A stretch of DNA of 64,000 nucleotides from Massilia sp. Leaf139 (GTDB taxonomy: Bacteria; Pseudomonadota; Gammaproteobacteria; Burkholderiales; Burkholderiaceae_D): the NCBI RefSeq assembly GCF_001424165.1, contig NZ_LMOJ01000025.1, forward strand, positions 124,001-188,000, read 5' to 3'. The notes beneath the pieces are model-generated. The model was not told where the DNA came from. It saw only the letters and a list, made by a program, of their open reading frames with translations, and ran no database searches. Below, piece by piece: positions 34,559 through 45,359 of this stretch (positions are counted from its first letter, which is position 1; each line of letters starts with the position of its first letter). The position numbers were made by a program, and so were the translations under genes.

Positions 34559-35836
34559 TCAGAAGCGGTGACGCACGCCGATCTGCAGGGCGCGGCCGTC
34601 TTCACCCGGAGCGCGGGTAAAGCCGCCCGGGGCACCCGAGATACCTGGCGAATATTGCGCTTCGTTCTCGTTCTTGATCGCCGACGCGGCGATGTAGACG
34701 TCGGTACGCTTCGACAGGAAGTGGTCGTAGCCGAGTGCGAACATGTCGGCATCGCTGTTCGATGCGGTACGGTCGTTCTGGTGCGCATATGACGCCATGA
34801 TGCGGCCGCTGCCCAGCTTGTAGTGCAGGCCCAGCTGGTAGCTCTTGGCATCTTGCTGGGTGTTGGCGTTGATCGCACGCGTAAACACCTCGCGCAGGGC
34901 GTTCTGATTCGCGGCAGGAATGCCCAGGGCGGTCAGCTGCGGCACGACAGCCTGGTTCCAGCCACCGACATAATCGGCCATCAATACCGAGTTGGTATTA
35001 CGCTGGCTGTGGAAGCCGGCGAAGAACTTGAACTGGTTCAGGGTGTACGAACCGCCGACGGTGGTGGTGCGCAGGCTTGGACGGTTTTGCTGGTCGTAAC
35101 CGTGGTTGTAGCCGACGCCGACGTCGAAGCCGTTCGCCTTGTAGGTGATCGCGCCTGCACGGAACTTGTTGTAACGGCCGAGGTAGCCCGAATTGCGCGC
35201 GCCGTACATGATCGAGCCGCCCAGGCCCGATGGCAGGGCGATACGGTACTGGATCGCTTCCTGCGAGCGGATGTCCGCGCCCAGGGCGGTAAAGCCGGCG
35301 GTGCCCCCGGTGACGTGGCCCCAGGTGCCGACCATGCCCGACTCGAACGCGTCGGCGGCGGCGAAGACTTCGTAGCCCGGGGTGTACATGCGGCCCAGCA
35401 TCACGGCGCCGACAGGGGTGATCAGGCCGACCATCGCGGTACGGTCGAACAGGGCGTTTTCCGGGTTGACTGCCGGCGCGCCTGGACGCTGGATGACGTT
35501 GCGCAGACCCTGCACGATCGGTGCGGGGATCGCCTGCATGCCGCGCGTCAGGTACAGGCCAGGATTGTCGTTGACCAGGGTAGGCTGCTGGGTACCGGTG
35601 TCGAGTTCGATACGCGCTTCCAGGTTGAAGATGGCCTTGAAGCCATTGCCGATTTCTTCACTGCCCTTGAAACCGATGCGCGAGCCGTCGGCGCCGCCGC
35701 TGACGAGCTTGGTCGGGCCGCCTTTTTGCCACAGGACGCCGGCGTCGGCGATACCGTAGATCTGGACACTGGATTGGGCCAGGGCCGGGAGGGCGAAGCA
35801 CGAGCCGATCAGGCCGGCGATCAAACATTTGTTCAT
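34559..35836 (-). CDS. general porin (beta-type, Gram-negative porin family)
   Basis: This trimeric outer-membrane diffusion porin has 425 residues. The signal peptide is MNKCLIAGLIGSCFALPALA, followed by the family start SSVQIYGIADAGV. The body alternates strands and loops and ends with LQIGVRHRF, whose terminal Phe is the outer-membrane insertion signal. GGAGA precedes the ATG at 35836; open frame extends upstream but without a signal peptide. The second porin upstream has its own terminator, so they are separate transcripts. Confidence 0.95.
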   Translation of the reverse strand: MNKCLIAGLIGSCFALPALAQSSVQIYGIADAGVLWQKGGPTKLVSGGADGSRIGFKGSEEIGNGFKAIFNLEARIELDTGTQQPTLVNDNPGLYLTRGMQAIPAPIVQGLRNVIQRPGAPAVNPENALFDRTAMVGLITPVGAVMLGRMYTPGYEVFAAADAFESGMVGTWGHVTGGTAGFTALGADIRSQEAIQYRIALPSGLGGSIMYGARNSGYLGRYNKFRAGAITYKANGFDVGVGYNHGYDQQNRPSLRTTTVGGSYTLNQFKFFAGFHSQRNTNSVLMADYVGGWNQAVVPQLTALGIPAANQNALREVFTRAINANTQQDAKSYQLGLHYKLGSGRIMASYAHQNDRTASNSDADMFALGYDHFLSKRTDVYIAASAIKNENEAQYSPGISGAPGGFTRAPGEDGRALQIGVRHRF

Positions 35837-36021
35837 TGAATCTCCACTATTGTTTAGCTTTTTGAAGCTTAAAAATTCCGCCTTGCGAATATGCCATTGG
35901 CGCCCCGCACTGTACACACAACTGCCGGAGCGCGACAGGAACAGTGGCAAAAATACAACAGCAAATGCGTGCGCCTTCCTGGATCGCAACGATAGGCGGT
36001 TCTCAAGGCATCGGGACAGAT

Positions 36022-36053
36022 AAAAAAAGCGGGAACCGTTGCCGGATCCCGCT
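36022..36053 (-). terminator. intrinsic terminator of the second porin gene
   Basis: On the minus strand AGCGGGA (36047-36053 arm) pairs with TCCCGCT (36028-36034 arm), extended by GG/CC pairs inside, and is followed by seven T residues (36022-36028). It lies about 38 bases after the porin stop. Confidence 0.9.
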
Positions 36054-36090
36054 TCCATGGTCAAGCCTGTTGGACTTTCGCCCGGTCAGC

Positions 36091-37146
36091 TTAGAACGAG
36101 TGGTTCACGCCCAGGTCGTAGTAATTGACCGTGCCGCGTGCAGCATTGTTCGGCGCAGCCAGTGCGCTCTTCTTGCGCGATGCGTCGACGTACACGTAGG
36201 TGCGCTTCGACAGGCTGTATTCGTAGCCCAGCGACATTTGCTTGGTCTTGGCGGTGATGCCGTCCGGATCCTTCTGGCCAATACCGGCCAGGATCTTGCC
36301 TGGGCCCATGGTGTAGTTCGCGCCCAGCACCCATGCCTTGGTCTTCGGATTGATACGGAAGGTGTTTTCCTGATCCTGGCGGGTAGCCAGTGCCATCAGT
36401 TTCAGTTCCGGGGTCACGTTGAAGGCAGCGCCGACCGACATGACTTTGGTTTCGACGGCGTTACGCTCGTAGCCGCCCATCAGTGCCAGTGGGCCGTTGT
36501 TGTAGGTGGCCGTGATCGAGAACGGGTTGGCCGATGCTTGCGCGCCTGCCAGGTAGGTGGCGCCGCCGCCGGTGCCGATGACGGCACGGCCGCCCGCGCC
36601 GGCGCCTTCTTTCGAGGCGATCGCGGCGTTGACCTGGAAGCCGCTCGTGACTGGCGAGTTGTACCAGATGGCGTTCGACCAGCGGTTGTTCGAATACTGG
36701 TTTGGCTCCAGCGGCGCCGAGTTGTAGCCGGCAACGGCGACGTCGGTGTAGAAGCCGCCCTGGGTCGGCACTGCGTGCCATGGCTCGAAGGCGCCGACGG
36801 TTTCCTGGTACGGGGTCAGGCCGCGACCGATGCGCACCATACCGAAGTCACCTTGCAGGCCGACGCGGCTCTGGCCCTGGAACAGGGGACGCACGCCGTT
36901 TTCGACGGTGCCGGTGTCCGGCTCGTAACGGATTTCCAGTTGGAACAGTGCCTTCAGGCCGTTGCCCAGATCTTCGGTGCCCTTGAAGCCCAGGGTGTTC
37001 GACGAGCGCTTGCCGATCGACAGCGACTGGTTGGTCTGCTTCTGGATGCCTGCATCCAGGGTGCCGTAGATTTGCACGGCGGTCTGCGCCTGGGCAACAC
37101 CGGCGAAGGCGCCGACGAGTGCAACTGCCATCAGAGATTTTTTCAT
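36091..37146 (-). CDS. general porin, second copy
   Basis: This 351-residue outer-membrane porin is of the same family as its neighbour but clearly diverged. The signal peptide is MKKSLMAVALVGAFAGVAQA, followed by QTAVQIYGTLDAGIQKQ. It ends YYDLGVNHSF with the terminal Phe. It lacks the long middle insert of the first porin (74 residues shorter). Tandem paralogous porins suggest alternative pores for different conditions. Confidence 0.95.
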   Translation of the reverse strand: MKKSLMAVALVGAFAGVAQAQTAVQIYGTLDAGIQKQTNQSLSIGKRSSNTLGFKGTEDLGNGLKALFQLEIRYEPDTGTVENGVRPLFQGQSRVGLQGDFGMVRIGRGLTPYQETVGAFEPWHAVPTQGGFYTDVAVAGYNSAPLEPNQYSNNRWSNAIWYNSPVTSGFQVNAAIASKEGAGAGGRAVIGTGGGATYLAGAQASANPFSITATYNNGPLALMGGYERNAVETKVMSVGAAFNVTPELKLMALATRQDQENTFRINPKTKAWVLGANYTMGPGKILAGIGQKDPDGITAKTKQMSLGYEYSLSKRTYVYVDASRKKSALAAPNNAARGTVNYYDLGVNHSF

Positions 37147-37613
37147 TTATTCGTATCCTTAGAAGATGAATCGGAATCCAAAGAGCGTTGAGACTTTGTT
37201 TGCTGAACACTCGGACGAGTGAACCTTAATGGCTTAACGCGTCAAGATTGCCGGATTGGTTAATTATGGCGGTTGGAGTTGGTGGAAAGCCAATTTAACC
37301 AATCGTGCTGTTGTATTTTCGAAACGCCCGAGCCCGTCTCACGCCCCCATTTCGCGCTTGATGCACTGCAAGGTAACGGAGTTCCGCATCGTTTCGGTGC
37401 GCTTGTTCGATATCAAGCATTGGGCGGTTCGGGAAGTTTGGCCCTCCCTGCTGGCTTAGACTTTTCCTTGAACCGATGGGTGTGGGCGCGATTTCGGAAG
37501 TTCTTGTATATTGGCAACTTTACCAGCGACAGCCTTCCCGTCGTGGTCTTCCGCCGATCCCGCCGTATCGCGTCCGTATCACCACGCCTCCAATCAACTG
37601 ACGAAGACGACCG
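37147..37613. promoter_or_regulatory. divergent porin / Sel1-gene intergenic region
   Basis: This 467-base gap lies between divergent genes. It is AT-richer than its surroundings, especially 37140-37320 and 37440-37530, as expected for promoters. A TTGACG on the minus strand (about 37239-37244) and TATATT on the plus strand (about 37507-37512) are candidate elements without good partners. No gene, repeat or RNA structure was recognised. Confidence 0.3.
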
Positions 37614-39314
37614 ATGGCTAATCGTGAAGAACTGGCGATCATTCGTGGCGCCCGCAGCGGCCGCGCCGACGCGCAGCTCGAACTGGGCAAGCGCTACCTG
37701 TTTGGCAGTGCCGGCTTGCCGCGTAGCCTGCCGACCGCGCTGCACTGGCTCGACCGGGCGGCGCGCCAGGAGTGCGCCGAGTCATGTGAACTGATCGGCA
37801 GCCACATTCCGCTCGACCTGGCGCGAGCGCATGCAACGCCGCTGGCGCCATGGTACGAACGCGCCTATGACCGCGGCAACGTCCGCGCCGGACTGGTGCT
37901 GGCGCAACTGCTGCTCGAGGACGGCCGCGCCGTGCCGGATGCGCTGCGCAGCAAGGCCCTGCGCGCCCTCGAGGAGGCCGCGCGCGCCGGATTCGCCGAA
38001 GCGCAATGGCTGCTGGCGCGCCGGCCCGACATCGCCGCCACCATCAACACGGCCGGCACCGCCGTGCCCAGCCCTGCTGCGGCGCAGCAAGCCGCGGCGC
38101 CGACACGTCCGGCGCAGGCGCCCGAGCGGCGCGCGCTCGAGCGCACGGCTCCGTCCGCAACCGACCCAGCCGCCGCGTCGAGCCAGCCGTGGCTGCGCCG
38201 GGCGGCCGATAACGGCCTGGCCGAGGCGCAGTTCGCGCTGCTCGAGCAAAGCTGGGCCGCCGAGGCCTGGCAGGACTATCTCGCCCGTTCCCTGCCGCTG
38301 GCGCGCACGCTGGTGGAAAGCGGCGGCGGCAAGCATACCCGGCGCCTGGCGCCCGGCGAAGTCACGCTGCTGTCGCGCACCGCGCGCCTGCTGGCCGACG
38401 GCAAAGGCGGCGTCGAGGCGGGCAGCGATGAAATCCACGCATTCTGGGAGCTGGCCGCTGCCGAGCACGATCGCCACGCCCAGCTGGCGATCGGCCTGTG
38501 GTATGCCCGCATGCAGGTCGACGGCGCCCGGGTGCAAGGCGGCAGCAGCGCGGCCAACTTCAAAAAGGCGATCCGCTGGCTGCTGCTGGCAGGCGAGCAG
38601 GGCCTGGCCGAAGCCTGGTATGCCCTGTCGCGCATTTACCTGAAACCCGAGTTCTCGCAACGCAATGTCGCCGATGCCCAGCGCTACCTGGAACGGGCGG
38701 CGGAAATGGGCTACGAGGTCGCGCAGCTGGAGTGCGGCCACAATGCCTGGCGGGCGCGCCGCGAAAACGAAAGCAACGATGTGCGCGCCGTGTTCTGGCT
38801 CCAGCAGGCCGCGGCCCAAGGCAATGCCGAGGCCGCAGCCGCCATCCGCAAGATCGCGCCACGGCCCGACGACGCCCAGCATACCGAAACCGGGGCGCTG
38901 CTCGCTTGCGTCGGCGACTTGTCCGCCTACCCCTTATTGGCGGCGCGGCTGGAACTGGCGGCCCTGTTCGGCCTGACGCGTGCCGAGACACTGCTGCTCG
39001 ACGTGGCCGCGGCGGATCAGGGACATTGCCTGGTCATCGATATTCGGGCCAGCTATGGCCGCAGCAAGCGTCGCCTTGTCATGGTCGAGACGGCCCAGGA
39101 ACGCCAGGCGCTCGACCGCATCGTGCGGTTGTTCGAGAATGTCGATTGCGGGCCAGGTGGCCCCGAAGGCAATTACCGTCAGCGCCTGTACCGGCTGCGG
39201 ACCCTGATGGCCGATGCCGCCATGGCCGGCAGGATGCTCGACGACGGCGAGGGCGGGTGCCTGCCTGCCGTGCCGCCGGATCGTGGCAACGCTTCCTATG
39301 GCATGGCTGCCTGA
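37614..39314 (+). CDS. Sel1-repeat (TPR-like) protein
   Basis: This 566-residue cytoplasmic protein is built of SEL1-like repeats. Units with the A-x-(A/L)-x-L-G/A pattern are visible near residues 20-50 (ADAQLELGKRYLFG), 85-125, 275-310 (AQLAIGLWYARM), 320-345 (GLAEAWYALSRIYL) and 350-400. The middle (about 143-190) is a Pro/Ala-rich linker. The last 130 residues form a separate domain with no recognised family. No signal peptide. Sel1 proteins are scaffolds; partners unknown. Confidence 0.8.
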   Translation: MANREELAIIRGARSGRADAQLELGKRYLFGSAGLPRSLPTALHWLDRAARQECAESCELIGSHIPLDLARAHATPLAPWYERAYDRGNVRAGLVLAQLLLEDGRAVPDALRSKALRALEEAARAGFAEAQWLLARRPDIAATINTAGTAVPSPAAAQQAAAPTRPAQAPERRALERTAPSATDPAAASSQPWLRRAADNGLAEAQFALLEQSWAAEAWQDYLARSLPLARTLVESGGGKHTRRLAPGEVTLLSRTARLLADGKGGVEAGSDEIHAFWELAAAEHDRHAQLAIGLWYARMQVDGARVQGGSSAANFKKAIRWLLLAGEQGLAEAWYALSRIYLKPEFSQRNVADAQRYLERAAEMGYEVAQLECGHNAWRARRENESNDVRAVFWLQQAAAQGNAEAAAAIRKIAPRPDDAQHTETGALLACVGDLSAYPLLAARLELAALFGLTRAETLLLDVAAADQGHCLVIDIRASYGRSKRRLVMVETAQERQALDRIVRLFENVDCGPGGPEGNYRQRLYRLRTLMADAAMAGRMLDDGEGGCLPAVPPDRGNASYGMAA

Positions 39315-39524
39315 ACGGCACCCTGCAGGACTAGGCACTTAGCGGTACCACGGTAGGCACTGCCGGTCAGGCTCGGAGCGGTGGCACTCATACTTGCCGG
39401 CGGCTGGTCATTGATAAGCGGGCAGGGATGATCGGCTAGTGACAGCCGGCCACGCAGCGCACGGCGCGATCCGCCGCCGTCCACCGTCGCCGTCCGCCGC
39501 CGTCTGCCATCCTCCGCCCTTTCT

Positions 39525-40388
39525 TTAAATACTGATTTCGCCCTCGAACACCGTGACGGCCGGGCCGCTCAAATAAACCGGTTCGCCTTCGCCAGCCCAG
39601 GCGATCGACAATTCCCCGCCGCGCGCCGAGACCCGTACCGGCGAATCGATCAGTCCACGCCGGATCCCGGCCACGACCGCCGCGCAGGCGCCGGTGCCGC
39701 AAGCCAGGGTTTCGCCGGCGCCGCGCTCGAAGACGCGCAGTTTGATGTGGCGACGGTCAAGGATCTGCATGAAGCCGGCATTCACGCGCTTCGGAAAGCG
39801 CGGGTGATGTTCGATCTGCGGGCCCAGTTCCGCCACCGGCGCCGTGTCGACGTCCGGCACCGTCTGCACCGCGTGCGGGTTGCCCATCGAGACGACCGAT
39901 ACCGGGATGCCAAGCGGCGCCCCCGCATGGTCGACATCCAGCGGCCACAGCAGGTCGCGTCCCTCGGGTACGCCGTCGAGCCCCTGGCTATCGAAAGGCA
40001 CCGCGGCCGGCTCGAGTACCGGGGCACCCATGTCCACGGTCACGCTGCCGTCGGCTTCCAGGCGCGGCGCGATGATGCCCGACATGGTCTGCACGCGGAT
40101 GCTGCGTTCGCTGCTGAGCCCCTGGTCGGCGACGAAACGGGCGAAGGCGCGCGCGCCGTTGCCGCATTGTTCGACCTCGCCGCCATCGCTATTAAAAATG
40201 CGGTAGCGGAAATCGGCGCCGGCGATTGTCGGCCGTTCCACGATCAGGATTTGATCGGCGCCGACGCCGAAGCGGCGGTCGGCCAGACGGCGCCATTGTT
40301 CGGTGCTGAAATCGATCTGCTGGCGAATGGCGTCGATCACGACGAAATCGTTGCCCGCGCCCTGCATCTTGGTGAACTTGAGTTTCAT
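39525..40388 (-). CDS. dapF: diaminopimelate epimerase
   Basis: DapF converts LL- to meso-diaminopimelate for lysine and peptidoglycan. The two catalytic cysteines are in EQCGNGARAFA and LACGTGACAAV. The start MKLKFTKMQGAGNDFVVID is typical, and the length of 287 residues is normal. It lies nine bases downstream of the acyltransferase gene on the same strand, the common lpxL-lpxL-dapF order of Burkholderiales. Confidence 0.97.
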   Translation of the reverse strand: MKLKFTKMQGAGNDFVVIDAIRQQIDFSTEQWRRLADRRFGVGADQILIVERPTIAGADFRYRIFNSDGGEVEQCGNGARAFARFVADQGLSSERSIRVQTMSGIIAPRLEADGSVTVDMGAPVLEPAAVPFDSQGLDGVPEGRDLLWPLDVDHAGAPLGIPVSVVSMGNPHAVQTVPDVDTAPVAELGPQIEHHPRFPKRVNAGFMQILDRRHIKLRVFERGAGETLACGTGACAAVVAGIRRGLIDSPVRVSARGGELSIAWAGEGEPVYLSGPAVTVFEGEISI

Positions 40389-40397
40389 GCGTTTTAT

Positions 40398-41261
40398 TTA
40401 ATCGTAGAGCGAAGGCTGGCCCGGCGGGCGGGTTTTAAAACGTTTATGCGTCCAGAAATATTCGGCGGGCGCTTCGCGTACCCGGTCTTCGATGAACGCG
40501 TTCATGCGGCGGGTGGCCTCGATCATGTCGTCGCCAGGATAATTTTCCCAGGCAGGATAGAAGCGTACGCGCCAGCCCTGGTAGTTCGGCAAATACGTCG
40601 CAATCACCGGAATCACCTTGGCGCCGGTAGTGGCGGCGATCCGGCCAAGCGCCGTCAGGGTGGCCGCCGGCACGCCGAAGAAGGGGACGAACTCGGCGTC
40701 CTTTTCTCCGAAATCCATGTCCGGCAGCATGAAATAGGGCAGGCCGTCGCGCAGCGCGCGCAGGATCGGCTTGATGCCTTCCTTGCGCGTCACCAGCCGC
40801 ACCGGGCCGTAGCGTTCGCGGCCATGGCGCAGCAGCTTGTCGAAGGCGGCGTTTTTTTGCGGCACATACATGCTGCACACCGGGATCACGCGCGACGCGA
40901 CACCGGCCACGTCCAGGCAGACGAAATGCGGGCAGAGCAGGATGGTCGGCCCCGCTTCCATGGCCGCCTGCGGCACCGCGCCTTCGACATGGATGAGTTG
41001 ACGTACCCGGGCTTCGGGTGCCCACCACAGGATCGAACGTTCGAAGATGCTGCGCGAATAGGCCCGGAAATGCTGGCGCGCCAGGTCGCGCCGGGCCGCT
41101 TCCGACAGTTCCGGCATGCACAGGCGCAGATTGGTGAGCGTGATGTGGCGGCGCTTGCCGAGCACTAAAAACAGCAGGCTGCCGATGGCTTCGCCGAAAC
41201 GCCCGAGCACGGGCAGTGGCAGCCAATGCAGCAGCCACAGGAAGGCGATCAAGATCCTCAT
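40398..41261 (-). CDS. LpxL-family lysophospholipid/lipid A acyltransferase
   Basis: This 287-residue member of the HtrB/LpxL family transfers a secondary acyl chain to lipid A at the inner membrane. An N-terminal membrane segment lies at about residues 2-35. The catalytic HxxxxD-type motif is in LLCPHFVCLDVAG (H-x4-D). The motif PVRLVTRKEG and the end YFWTHKRFKTRP are family-typical. Its start overlaps the stop of the paralogue upstream (ATGA), implying translational coupling. Symbol lpxL is likely but the exact acceptor position is not decidable. Confidence 0.88.
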   Translation of the reverse strand: MRILIAFLWLLHWLPLPVLGRFGEAIGSLLFLVLGKRRHITLTNLRLCMPELSEAARRDLARQHFRAYSRSIFERSILWWAPEARVRQLIHVEGAVPQAAMEAGPTILLCPHFVCLDVAGVASRVIPVCSMYVPQKNAAFDKLLRHGRERYGPVRLVTRKEGIKPILRALRDGLPYFMLPDMDFGEKDAEFVPFFGVPAATLTALGRIAATTGAKVIPVIATYLPNYQGWRVRFYPAWENYPGDDMIEATRRMNAFIEDRVREAPAEYFWTHKRFKTRPPGQPSLYD

Positions 41262-42109
41262 GCCACGGCCTCGGCCTGTGGCGCAGCCACGCCTTCCGGT
41301 TGCTTATAGCGGTTATAGCTCCAGAAATACTGGGCGGGACAACGTGCGATCAGGGCTTCCATCGCCCGGTTGATGCTGGCCGCCTGCTCGGCGGGGCTGC
41401 CCGACAGGTCGCCCTCGAAGGGCACGAAGCGCACGACATAGCCGTGCCCCTTGGGCAGGCGCTCGGCATACACCAGCAGGATGTCGGCGCGCCCGAGCTG
41501 GGCAAGTTTCGCCGGCAGCGTCATCGTGTAGGCGGGGCGGCCGAAGAAGGGCGCCCAGACGCCTTCGCCTTCCTGCGGCACCTGGTCTGGCAGCAAGCCG
41601 ATCGGCTGGCCGCCTTTCAGGGTTTTCGCCAGAATGCGCACGCCGGACAGGTTGGCCGGCGCCAGGTGCAGGTTGTGGCGCGCACGCGCCCCTTCGACCA
41701 GGGGTTTCAGGGCGTTTTTCTTGGGCGGGCGGTACATCACCGTGAGCGCCGTATGCAGCGCGATCTGCTGGGCGGTCATCTCGAAACAGCCCAGGTGTGG
41801 CGTCAGGAATACAATCCCGCGGCCGGCATCGAGCACGCGCTGCACCATCTCCCAGTTCTCGACCGTGGCATGACGAGCAACCCGCTCCGGCTTGCCGCAC
41901 CAGACAAAAGCGAGCTCGACGATGGCTTTACCCGCCTCGGCAACGGCGGCGCGGCGCTGGGCGCCATAGCCCGCCAGCGCCAGGTTGGCATCCAGGCGGC
42001 GCCGGTACGAAGGGGAGGACAAATACACCAGCCAGCCGAGCATGCTGCCGAAAGCATGCAGCATGCGTAGTGGAAAGACGGACAACACTCTGAATAAAAT
42101 AACTAGCAT
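41258..42109 (-). CDS. second LpxL-family acyltransferase
   Basis: This 283-residue paralogue of the next gene probably adds another secondary acyl chain to lipid A or an ornithine/phospholipid acceptor. The N-terminal membrane segment lies at about residues 2-32. The catalytic site is in FLTPHLGCFEMTA, where the acidic residue is Glu (H-x4-E), against Asp in its neighbour. The end YFWSYNRYKQPEG matches the family. The start is the ATG at 42109; the frame stays open far upstream through metK only because of GC-rich composition. It is divergent from metK. Confidence 0.88.
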   Translation of the reverse strand: MLVILFRVLSVFPLRMLHAFGSMLGWLVYLSSPSYRRRLDANLALAGYGAQRRAAVAEAGKAIVELAFVWCGKPERVARHATVENWEMVQRVLDAGRGIVFLTPHLGCFEMTAQQIALHTALTVMYRPPKKNALKPLVEGARARHNLHLAPANLSGVRILAKTLKGGQPIGLLPDQVPQEGEGVWAPFFGRPAYTMTLPAKLAQLGRADILLVYAERLPKGHGYVVRFVPFEGDLSGSPAEQAASINRAMEALIARCPAQYFWSYNRYKQPEGVAAPQAEAVA

Positions 42110-42189
42110 GCGCTTGATCGCGGTCGAGGGACAAAGCGAGCCCCTGCGCCAAAAATTTCTTAAAGGAGCGTAAAATACCACTTTACGCA

Positions 42190-42243
42190 GGATCCGCCGA
42201 GTTAATAGACAACTTGCGAAGCGGAATATAAATGTCGCTAAAG
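42190..42243 (+). promoter_or_regulatory. candidate SAM-II-like riboswitch aptamer upstream of metK
   Basis: This compact element lies 56 bases before metK. P1 pairs TCCGC (42193-42197) with GCGGA (42221-42225). The loop holds TTAATAGACAACTTGCGAA, and the 3' strand holds ATATAAATGTCGCTAAAGCG with the GCTAAA core. The order of short P1, long L1 with CTTGC, then AAA-rich L3 and GCTAAA resembles the SAM-II (SAM_alpha) aptamer. GCGA (42216-42219) can pair with TCGC (42235-42238) as a pseudoknot. It is followed directly by a terminator and metK, whose product makes SAM. I rate it as a good candidate, not proven. Confidence 0.55.
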
Positions 42244-42244
42244 C

Positions 42245-42276
42245 GTCGCAGGCATCGGTTGCTGCGGCAGTTTTTT
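42245..42276 (+). terminator. intrinsic terminator in the metK leader
   Basis: GTCGCAG (42245-42251) pairs with CTGCGGC (42262-42268), one G-T wobble, loop of 10, followed by AG and six T residues (42271-42276). It stands 22 bases before the metK ATG, so it must be conditional if metK is expressed from an upstream promoter. A second GTCGC at 42234-42238, inside the aptamer candidate, could compete for the same 3' arm. Confidence 0.75.
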
Positions 42277-42298
42277 GATCACAGTAACTGGAGCCTTC

Positions 42299-43465
<1,167 letters not shown>

Positions 43466-43471
43466 TGCAAT

Positions 43472-43508
43472 AAAGCGGCCATCAGCTCAGAAGGCTGATG
43501 CCGCTTTT
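43472..43508 (+). terminator. intrinsic terminator of metK
   Basis: AAAGCGG (43472-43478) and CATCAGC (43480-43486) pair with GCTGATG (43494-43500) and CCGCTTT (43501-43507), one bulged C, loop of seven, and TTTT at the end. The repeat element B starts exactly at its last T. Confidence 0.88.
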
Positions 43509-43644
43509 AGGGTGGGCACTTGTGCCCACGCGGTCGTGCCGATGCATACCGCATATCGTTCGCAGATCGGAAACGTCGCTTTCCGATACCATCGCCGCGA
43601 CGATCCATGCGCCGTACCGCTTGGGCTTGGCGAGCCCACCCTAC
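43508..43644. repeat. REP/MITE-like element, copy B
   Basis: It begins TAGGGTGGGCACTTGTGCCC and ends GAGCCCACCCTACA. Each end is a self-complementary hairpin (GTGGGCACTTGTGCCCAC at 43512-43529), and the ends are inverted to each other. The 80-base middle is unrelated to that of copies A, C and D. It lies between the metK terminator and the ahcY leader. Confidence 0.85.
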
Positions 43645-43743
43645 AAGATCGCTCCGCGCTTCATTGTTGCAACCGCACAAATGCCCCGGAAGCATTGACC
43701 ACGCCCCTGCCAGTCTCGCCCAGACGTGCTAAACTTCTGAATT

Positions 43744-43810
43744 CCGAGGAGCGTTGCGACGAAAAGATTCCTTTTCGCCAGGCTCGGATATCTCAACACT
43801 GCGCTCACGT
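43744..43810 (+). promoter_or_regulatory. SAH riboswitch upstream of ahcY
   Basis: This matches the S-adenosylhomocysteine riboswitch consensus. P1 pairs CCGAG (43744-43748) with CTCGG (43783-43787). The conserved GAGGAGCGTTGC follows, P2 pairs CGAAAAG (43760-43766) with CTTTTCG (43771-43777), then AGGCTCG. The pseudoknot pairs GAGCG (43748-43752 region) with CGCTC (43802-43806) in the conserved ...CGCTCAC 3' end. It stands 32 bases before ahcY, as in Ralstonia and related betaproteobacteria, where SAH binding turns the gene on. Confidence 0.92.
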
Positions 43811-43841
43811 TACTTTTTTCAACCATTGAAAGGAGGGCGTG

Positions 43842-45269
<1,428 letters not shown>

Positions 45270-45291
45270 TCGACGCTGATCGATCACGCGT

Positions 45292-45326
45292 AGACCATCT
45301 ACGGGCGCAGGCGCGTCCGTAGGTCT
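45292..45326 (+). other. stem-loop between ahcY and the holin-like gene
   Basis: AGAC plus CTACGG (45292-45304, with a 3-base bulge) pairs with CCGTAG plus GTCT (45317-45326), loop of 12. No T-run follows and the next genes look co-transcribed, so it is more likely an RNA-stability or processing element than a terminator. Confidence 0.45.
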
Positions 45327-45359
45327 CCATAACAAGAAAACGCACCACGAAAGCTGAAC

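Noticed and set aside
42190..42298. SAM-I, SAM/SAH or SAM-V riboswitch for the metK leader
   Set aside because: The SAM-I four-way junction and the SAM/SAH consensus were not found; only the SAM-II-like layout fits.
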